Positions 56,640 through 64,000 of a DNA stretch of 64,000 nucleotides are shown here, in pieces. The notes beneath the pieces were generated by a model. The model was not told where the DNA came from, made no database searches, and worked only from the letters and a program-made list of their open reading frames with translations. This DNA is from Suillus spraguei. Its lineage: Eukaryota > Basidiomycota > Agaricomycetes > Boletales > Suillaceae. The stretch covers positions 1-64,000 of the forward strand of contig JABCPU010000144.1 of the NCBI GenBank assembly GCA_016800925.1. Reading direction: 5' to 3'. Position numbers and translations under genes: made by a program. Within the stretch, counting starts at the first letter, position 1; every line of letters starts with the position of its first letter.

Positions 56640-58010
56640 GTCCCGAAGCCCAAAAGCCCAAAACCTGAGCCTTGGTGTGCACCATATCCTATTGTCTAAC
56701 ACAACAAATCACCAAGTCTCAAAACCCGACCACCCGACCACCTGAAGCCCGAAACACAAGACTCAGAAGTCAAAACTCACAAAAATATAGAGGTCAAATT
56801 TCACTGAGTGCCGAACCCCAAGTACCAAGTGCCGGGTGCCGGGTGCTGGATGCCAAGTCCCAAAACCTGAAACTTGAAACTGGAGATTCAAACTAGATAT
56901 TTCCTGAATTCCGGATACCCGGACACCCAAAACACAACACACAAAGTAAAAGATTTGAAGTCCATGTGTCAAGTCACCTAGTGCCAAGTGCCAAGTGCTG
57001 GGTGCTGGGTGCTGTGTGCAGAGTCCCAAAACTAGAAACTCGAGATTCAAGACAAAAAAGATATCTACCAAAAATGTGTGGATCAAAGTTTTTTTGTTGC
57101 CTGACATTTTTCTGAGTCCTGGGTACTGAACCCCAAAATTGTGGACTACCGGATTTCAGGATTCGGAGTTTGGCACTCGAGATTTGAGACGAAAAAGATA
57201 TCTACTAAAAATGTGTGGATCAAAGTCTTTTTATTGCCTCACATTTTTTTGAGTCCTGAGTGCAGAATCCCAAGTACTGAACCCCAAAATAGTGGACTAC
57301 CAGAGTTCAGAGTTTGTGGTTTGGCACTTAAAATGTGTGGATCAATATGTTTCTATTGCCTCACATTGTTCTGAGTTCCAAGTGCCAAGTGCTGGGTGCT
57401 GGGGTTCGGGGTTTGGCACTTAAAATATGTGGATTGATATCTTTCACATTGTTATGAGTCCCAAGTCCTGAGTGCCAGGTGCTGGGGTCCGGAGTTTGGC
57501 ACTCAAAATGTGTGAATCAATATCTTTGTATTGCCTCACATTGTTCTGAGGCCTGAGTCCCAAGTGCTGGGTGCCAGGGTTCAGGGTTTGGCACTTAAAA
57601 TATGTGGATTGATATCTTTCACATTGTTATGAGTCTCAAGTCCTGAGTCCTGAGTGCTGGGTGCCGGGGTTCGGGGTTTGGCACTCAAAATGTGTGAATC
57701 AATGTGAGGCAATAAAAAGACTTTGACCCACACATTTTTAGTGCTGAACCCCGAACTCTGAAATCTGGTAGTCCACAATTTTGGGGTTTGGCACTCGTGA
57801 TTCTGCACTTGGGACTCAGAAAAATGTGAGACAATAAAAGGAATTTGATCCACACATCTAAAACTTGAAACTCACAACAATGTATATCATGTAAAATTTC
57901 TATTTCCTTACACAGTTCACCAAGTGTCAAGTACCAAGACCTGAGACCCAAATCCCAAATTCCTGGCAATGTACCAAGTGCCGAGTGCTGAGTGCTGAAA
58001 CCTGAAGCTT
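56640..58010. repeat. Complex repeat block with direct and inverted units
   Basis: Units of about 85-150 bp with ATGTGTGGATCAAAGTNTTTTT, GCCTCACATTNTTCTGAG, AAGTGCTGGGTGCTGGG and GTTTGGCACT recur at about 57065, 57190, 57335, 57425, 57500 and 57600 in direct orientation. The complement appears at 57690-57865. At the left side (56650-56900) the CCCGAAGCCCAAAAGCC and AAGTGCCGGGTGCC words form a related low-complexity tract. ORFs on both strands are by-products. Confidence 0.7.
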
Positions 58011-58015
58011 AGATC

Positions 58016-58507
58016 CATGGAGCTCTGCTCCTCCATTTCTCCACTCCTCCACTCCTCCATTTCTCTATTCCTCCACTCCTCATCCTCTGGACCTCTGAAC
58101 CTGTCCTATCCTATCCTTGAACTCCTGTGGATCATCTTTTCCCCTGGAGCCTTGCTCCAATCCTGCCCTGGACTTCATTCAGCAGTCTTCCCTTCACCCA
58201 TTCTACTTGGGACTTGTCCCAGTAGTCTTACCTCTATCTCCGCCTACCTCCGCATAGTTTTCTACACTTCTCCAGAAGTTTATTGGTGCTCTATGGAGCA
58301 ATCCAGCCCAAGAGTTCCTCCAAGGTTCTCCCTCGGATTTCATCAGAACTCCCCTTTGGACTTCATATGAAATTAGGGGCATATACTCAGGTAAGGGGCA
58401 CAGCACACAAGCTGAGGCCAAGCCCCCATGAATTAGTATGACCCTCCAGTACAACCCCATGCAAAGCTGGAACTTCTGAATAGCCTCCAGTTTTGCATGG
58501 CTATAAC
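58016..58507 (+). repeat. LTR, family B copy 5 (3' part only)
   Basis: Matches the last third of LTR-B, from GAGCTCTGCTCCTCC to TTTTGCATGGCTATAACA, including CTACTTGGGACTTGTCCCAGTAG and GGGGCACAGCACACAAGCTGAGGCC. The first two thirds are missing. Confidence 0.75.
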
Positions 58508-59289
58508 AGTTTTGAGTTTTGGCACTCAGCACTCAGTGATTCAATAATCACTTTGGTCGCCCCATTTTAGACACCTCTTAGGTTGGTTGCTACCTATAGA
58601 GATTTTCACCTAAGAGGTACTTTTCTGATGGTCTACCCAATTTTCTGTGGTCTTTCCTGTTGTTGTTAAAGACCAAAGACCATGTACCATACATGAACCA
58701 AAGACCATTGGAAATATGTTGTGGGAGTACCATATGATGATTTGGACCACTTGAATTCCCTATAACATAGGGGTGTCTGGGGTCTTCAAATGACAATTTT
58801 TTGGCAAATTCCCCTACCTTTGTGGATTGCATCTGTGCCCTGTGCCCTGCCTCCTAGATCCCCCCATAAACCTAATGAATCTTTTTTTATATAATTGAAC
58901 AATGTATCAAAATTGTATACTTTGTCCAGATGACCTATAGTCATCTCCAACATGCCAGGCGCATAACCCACAACAGATTTAATCATATACCCACTGGACC
59001 TGCTCACATCCTCTGGAAACTGTCCTATGCCCAGTCTGGTTCCACCCAACACTACTGGTACGTACACTTCAAACCACACACATGTTGGTTCATCACACCC
59101 ACTCCTCAATGCTCACTCTGCTTGCATCTTGGAGGGAGGGGGGGCTCCTCCCTGTCTAACCCTGTCTAACCACATTAGCTACAGTACCTCATGGCCATTT
59201 ACCTACCTTTGGACCCAGTAGCTTTACTACAACCTTTGTCTATAGTACTCCAGACTTTCACATAGAAAGATCAATAGGGACAGCATACC
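58508..59289. other. No gene recognised
   Basis: Overlapping minus-strand frames (59109-58590) include KVGEFAKKLSFEDPRHPYVI and VYVPVVLGGTRLGIG but no known domain. A G-rich run and CCTGTCTAACCCTGTCTAACC lie near 59130-59170. Confidence 0.3.
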
Positions 59290-60940
59290 ACAGCATTGCA
59301 AAAATGATAAGCAGGCAAGACCACAAGCTTAATGGGAAGGACCGTGGGTGTGATGTGCCTGCAATAGGGAAGACCGTTGTAATGAACATATTGGCGCTGG
59401 GCTTAAAACCCCATCTTTTGACACTTGTCTCACGTCTATAGAAGTTACCACTTGTCCATGGCCGTCTTACCCCTTTAGCAGCACCGGCGGCATCCCACAT
59501 TTACCACACACCATACCGACTACCGCACCTCATTCCACATACCGATGTCCTTCCATGTCCTTGCCACATCCACATAGCTCCATTTGGTACGTCATTTGTT
59601 TTATGTTCGTTATCACTGATTCCATGGCAAGTCTTATTACATGTTGCCTTGTGCCTTGTGCCTCGCGCTATGTTTACATACGGTGGTTACTACACTCGAG
59701 CGCTACTGATCTCGCCTAGAGTATTCCAAGTACATACAATTTTAGGATATAAGCACCGTGTACCCCACACGATACAGCACCTGATTTTACACCATTGCAT
59801 GTACTATAGGTCAGGACTATTGTCTAGCTCTGGATCTACCCAGTAGTGGACATAGTCTTTAAAGTTTCCTTATCGCTCATTAATACATCACGCTCGTTCT
59901 CCATTACTGCTGGACTTTTGACTGTTATTTTGACTGAACTTCTCATGCACCGCTACTTTACCGCTGAAAGTACTGTGGCTTTCTTTACTGTTTCTTCGCA
60001 CCGCTAGCAACTTTACTGTTACCGCTGATATCATCGCTCGACATTGCTTGCTCAATGCAACTGTTTCTGACTATGTCTTGACCATGGTAGCACCGCTACA
60101 CACGACACTAGTTCCAGCGGTATCATCGCTGACCGCGGCAACTTACCACTGACCACGATGCTTGTTTCGCACATAAGTTAGACTCGAACTTGACCATACT
60201 AATAGGCATCCCCCTTTAGGGTCGAATGCTCTTGTTCTCACAAGTAAAGCAGACTAGACAAAGCGCAAGACTCACATACTAACTTAGGAGGTAGTTTATC
60301 TACAGCCCAGGTTAGGTTGTATCTTTACACCGTAAGCTTAATGGGAATGACCATAGGTGTAATATGCATGCTATAGGGAAGACCATACACTTAATGCAAA
60401 GGACCATAGGTGTAATATTCATGCTATAGGAAAGACCGCAAGCTTATTAGGACGGACCATAGGTGTACTATTCATGCTATAGGGAATACCACAGGCTTAA
60501 TGGAATGGACCATAGGTGTAATGTGCATACAATAGGGAGGACCATAGGCTTAATGAGACGGACCATAGATGTAATATGCATGCTATAGGGAAGATTGCAG
60601 GTTTAATGGGACGGACCATAGGTGTAATATGCATGCTATAGGGAAGACCATAAGCATATTGGGATGGACCATAGGTATAATGTGCATACAATATGGAGGA
60701 CCGTAGGCTTAATGGGATGGACCACAGATGTAATATGCATGCTATAGGGAAGACTGCAGGCTTAATGGGATGGACCACAGGGTTAATAAAATAGACCACA
60801 GGTGTAATATGCATGCTATAGGGAAGACCATAAGCATATTGGGAAGGACCATAGGTGTACTATTCATGCTATAGGGAAGACCACAAGCTTATTGGGACAG
60901 ACCATGGGTGTACTACTCATGCTATAGGGAAGACCGCACA
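59290..60940. repeat. 53-bp minisatellite array, split by LTR-D copy 3
   Basis: The unit ACCATAGGTGTAATATGCATGCTATAGGGAAGACCATAAGCTTAATGGGACGG recurs about eleven times at 60336-60940. One or two further units lie at 59325-59377, left of the LTR. The array explains a repetitive Tyr/Pro/Leu-rich minus-strand ORF (60497-60814), which is not a gene. Confidence 0.8.
59378..60329 (+). repeat. Solo LTR, family D copy 3 (952 bp)
   Basis: TGTAATGAACATATTGGCGC to GGTTGTATCTTTACA, flanked by CCGT on both sides (59374-59377 and 60330-60333). It sits inside a minisatellite unit, which resumes on the right. Confidence 0.9.
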
Positions 60941-61165
60941 CCACTACCCCCCCTTCAACAGACTAATCTGACTAGAATTACTCCATTTCTACTAGGAAGA
61001 CACCATGTCCAATTCTTCCTGAAGAACAAGTATGTCACTCAGCTACTATGCACACCACCCCCCACCCCTTCAACAGACTAATCAGACTAAAATTACTCTA
61101 TTTCTACTAGGAAGACACCATGTCCGATTCTTCCTGAGGAACATGTATGTCACTCAGCTACTACC
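60937..61165. repeat. Tandem duplication, about 110-bp unit
   Basis: CACACCACTACCCCCCCTTCAACAG...CACTCAGCTACTATG (60937-61048) is repeated as CACACCACCCCCCACCCC...CACTCAGCTACTAC (61049-61165), about 90 percent alike by eye. Confidence 0.75.
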
Positions 61166-62150
61166 TTCATTTTCTCTCAATTAATGAATACATATGTAGA
61201 TGTAGCTCAAAAGTACTCCATTGGTTGCTATTAGTGATGTCTCAGCTCTCACATACTTCCAGGTCCTTTCAGCAATCAAATACTCTTCATTCTTTGCTCC
61301 ATCCATCCCTTCAACACTTCATCCAGCCCATGCATTACTGCATGATGGTGAGTAGGTTGGCATTGATGAAGACTGGTATTTGAAACACATCAAAACAGCT
61401 GACTCACATCCATTGGAATTACAACAATTAATATTTTCATTAGATCCAGCTCAGTCTTCAGCTACAGTCAGTGTTTGTCCAATTTGTTTTTGTTGTCATG
61501 GTTGTGACACGTTCATTGCCAGGTCACTGCAGACTCCGCACCTGTCGACCTCATATCCTTATCACAACCTATTGATAATATCACGCACCATATAGTTCAC
61601 AGCCTCTCTACCTCATTGGGTGAGATGTACACGTTGCTTTGCCTTCTTACAAGAGAAGCAGCTAGGCAGACACAGACCCATATAGAGTCAAGTCATATTA
61701 CATGCTCACTCATTGTACAATTGCTACAGCACTTAGCCCCACATTTGTCTGCCTCACATGTGACATTCAATGCTTTCACATGAGGTCGACCTTACTTCAT
61801 TTTCACTTGGTTAATGAATACATGTGTCGTGTGTAGCTCATGAGGAAAAACCACATACAGTAATATTCTTCGATATCAGGTAAGTCTAGACAATTGTGAT
61901 CAGCATGTAAGATAGAGGACAAAAAATAAACCATGAGTCATGGATTACAAAAGCATGTTTGCATATGCATAAGAATTTTAACATGAGTCATTGGCATGCA
62001 ATGAGCGAGGTAAGTCATAGGCAAGTAGTAGCATAAGTCACGACAAGTATCATAGTTGAGATCAGACAATATGACAGGTGGTTATAAAAGCTGTAAACAT
62101 CAGTTATACTCAAATTCATCCTCATCTACAGGAGGAAGTAAACAGTGATT
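61166..62150. other. No gene recognised
   Basis: + strand frames near 61380-61800 (LKHIKTADSHPLELQQLIFS; GEMYTLLCLLTREAARQTQT) look protein-like but need several frame changes. No family is recognised. Confidence 0.3.
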
Positions 62151-62479
62151 CAGGACATGAGCAGGCTGAAGATGTGAGGCATATTGGCGCAAAGATGGAG
62201 AGCCCTCAGAGTATGGCACAAATGCCAAACAAGATGGCAAGTGCGTAGTGTTTTGGTTCGGGGCAGGTCCCATGCATGAGACAGCGATTTGAGATCAAAA
62301 TCAGGGCCAGGGGGTGGAACTCCTGCAGGCCAGTCATGAATGCAAAGTTGCATAGAGTAAAGGATGTCAAGCATCCTCATCCACCTGCTGTTCGACGTTT
62401 TAGAGGGATGACCAGCATCAGCTACCAAAAGCATGTGAGTACACCGACAGCGGAATCTAATAAGACACAAACCAAATGC

Positions 62480-63772
62480 TTAACTGATGATTAAAGGCGC
62501 CACCATGTGATTTCTATCCCTGGTGGATTTGCCGTTGCACAAGAGGGGAGCATTAGGGACTGTGACAGGCGGTGGGAGAAAACTGAGACTCTTGCCTTCT
62601 GCTTGAGCAGCCTCCACGTCCTTGTATATGTAACGCATCCCATGTATATTAGTATCACATCCCCTTGAAGAAAAAGACAAAAAGACACACTTTAGGATTG
62701 TAGTAAGCTCATCTATCAAGCACTTTACATCTACTTGTCGAGCGTTAATGAGAGCCTTCACCATATTAGACCCCACAAAAAGCCAGAGGCCTGCCGACCA
62801 GATTCCTCATCTCCTGGATAAATGGTGATACCAGTGATATGGATTCCGTGGGTGCGGTATTAATATGAAGCCTTCCAAATATTTAGTCATTGATTGAGTC
62901 ACCAAAGAACACTTACCAGTTTCGCAAACACTTCACGAACTGCTGTCATGAGACTGGATGACTCCCGTGATGAAAGATCCTCAGGGCTGGCAACCACACT
63001 ATTCCAATGGTGTTGGATTTTCTTCCATAGGGATGCGTGGTTAAAATCTTTGTACCAGTGGGCATGATAGTGCGCATTTTGCTTGACTTTCCATGATGCC
63101 AAGTTCGCTGGAAGGTCATTAATAAACACCGAAACAGTCATGAATACAATAACTTATGTTCTTTGTATGGAGGTAGTACAGTCTGGAACCAGGCTTGATG
63201 GTGGTTCCAGGCAGACTCTTTGCAAGTTGCCTTCGTCGCTAGTCCTGCCTCAATAAGAATCACCCTCTGGTGTTTCCCAAACTCTTTTCCAATTGCAGTT
63301 GCTTCAGCCATAACCCTCTTGCCAAATTCTTCCGTTTCAAAATGCCTTCTTTGGACAGTCTTCCTGCTTTATGTGTGGCCCCATCCCCATCTTCAGATGT
63401 CTGATCTTTATTGCAGCCCTCGGGATCAGGATTGGCATTGTCACCATGGTCATCTGCCACTGCTGGTCCCTTCTGCTTGTCATTGGCAGACAGTCTGAAT
63501 GGCCTCACAGGATCATTAGCGTGTTCTGCTTTCTTTTGCTTCTCTTCAAGTTCTGCCCAGTCGCTGTCAGAGTCAGAGCTCTCTGCAGGTTTGCTCTCAT
63601 GACCAGGAGCATACAATTTGTGGGCACCAGATCTACATGGGCGAACGGTCGTGGGTGCAACTGCAGCAAGACACATTAGTTGCATACTGATATATATATA
63701 TATAGCAAAACTTAAATTTACCTGCAGTCTTCTCCTGTTTATTTGTTGCTGCAGTACCATCACATTCACCAT
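62480..63772 (-). pseudogene. Multi-exon protein of an unrecognised, probably multi-copy family
   Basis: Read from the right. After the repeated exons at 63722-64000, an exon from 63660 encodes VAPTTVRPCRSGAHKLY, an acidic segment SSDSDSDWAELEEKQKKAE and KAGRLSKEG. After a one-base shift near 63350 come EEFGKRVMAEATAIGKEFGK and ESAWNHHQAWFQTVLPP. Next, INDLPANLASWKVKQNAHYH and HHWNSVVASPEDLSSRESSS end at a GTAAGT donor (about 62920). Then follow HITGITIYPGDEESGRQASG, MVKALINARQVDVKCLIDEL, and GCDTNIHGMRYIYKDVEAAQ with a Pro-rich end. Agaricomycete proteins with the AWNxHxxWF and QASGFLW-type blocks occur in many copies, but I cannot give a function. The gene continues beyond the right edge. 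Confidence 0.5.
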
Positions 63773-64000
63773 CGGATGGAACTACAATAAAGCATGTTGG
63801 TTGTATACCATGAGACATGCCACAAAACTTACCTGCATCTCTCTCCATTTCGTTCGTCATAGTAGTGCCACCACATTTACCATCAGATAGACCTGCAATG
63901 AAATATGTTCATTGTATACTATGACATGTGTAGCAAAAATTACCTGCATCTCTCTCCCCTTCGTTTGTTGCTGCAACACCACTGCATTCACTGTCAGATC
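63722..64000 (-). repeat. Tandem exon-intron units (111 bp) inside the gene
   Basis: On the minus strand, exon 63892-63833 and exon 63781-63722 are both 60 bp. Each starts after phase 1 and ends ...GCAG before a GT. They encode SDGKCGGTTMTNEMERDA and SDGECDGTAATNKQEKTA. A third unit ending at 63944 encodes SDSECSGVAATNEGERDA and runs off the window. Introns 63943-63893 and 63832-63782 are both 51 bp and resemble each other along their length. A related 61-bp intron (63721-63661) follows. The periodicity covers exon and intron alike. Confidence 0.85.

Noticed and set aside
56763..57969. Several 77-114-codon ORFs with shared segments
   Set aside because: They are translations of the direct and inverted repeat units, on both strands.
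59130..59175. CCTGTCTAACCCTGTCTAACC as a telomere-type repeat
   Set aside because: Only two imperfect units; no run of TTAGGG/CCCTAA.
60497..60814. 105-codon repetitive ORF
   Set aside because: Its repeated HYTYGP and IPIACIL segments follow the 53-bp minisatellite; the unit length is not a multiple of three, so the frame is accidental.

Overview
The window is eukaryotic. It looks like a repeat-rich, gene-poor stretch of an Agaricomycete (mushroom-forming basidiomycete) genome. The reasons are GT-AG introns of about 48-62 bp, fungus-specific families (a FunK1-type kinase, a DUF6532-like protein, F-box/LRR and SNF2-like genes) and many decayed fungal transposons: chromodomain Ty3/gypsy, Ty1/copia, Tc1/mariner, IS630-like, pogo and a possible Helitron helicase. 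I see no bacterial-type operon, rRNA, convincing tRNA or CRISPR. Almost every recognisable reading frame carries a frameshift, a stop or an insertion.

Layout. 0-4.9 kb: a reverse-transcriptase relic split by a solo LTR, two head-to-head LTR-A copies, a transposon zinc-knuckle gene (ORF3) and a broken DUF6532-like gene. 4.9-17.4 kb: low-coding sequence with a decayed coiled-coil gene and another relic, cut by solo LTRs of families A, B and E. 18-24.5 kb: LTR-D, then a Ty3/gypsy tail (integrase, chromodomain, ORF3, polypurine tract, LTR-C), directly followed by a second ORF3/LTR-A tail. 25-34 kb: pogo-like transposase, LTR-B and LTR-A copies, an unknown repeated gene (R1) and an SNF2-like helicase. 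36-45 kb: F-box/LRR relic, helicase tail, IS630-like transposase, a FunK1 kinase interrupted by a solo LTR, and a dead O-acetylhomoserine sulfhydrylase gene. 45-50 kb: a membrane/WW-like protein gene and a Tc1 element inside an older gene. 52-56 kb: a long unknown ORF, a satellite and a copia pol. 56-61 kb: minisatellites, one hosting a solo LTR-D. 62.5-64 kb: a multi-exon gene whose 5' end is built of tandem exon-intron units.

Three things deserve attention. (1) A gene lies between pol and the 3' LTR in three gypsy-type tails and encodes two adjacent zinc knuckles with identical spacing (C-X2-C-X4-H-X4-C-X4-C-X2-C-X6-H-X4-C). (2) A 111-bp tandem unit at the right edge consists of a 60-bp symmetric phase-1 exon plus a 51-bp intron. 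(3) Several solo LTRs have target-site duplications at which removing the LTR and one duplication rejoins the interrupted reading frame; many of the stops in these relics are TGA, several where arginine (CGA) is expected, which suggests C-to-T decay.
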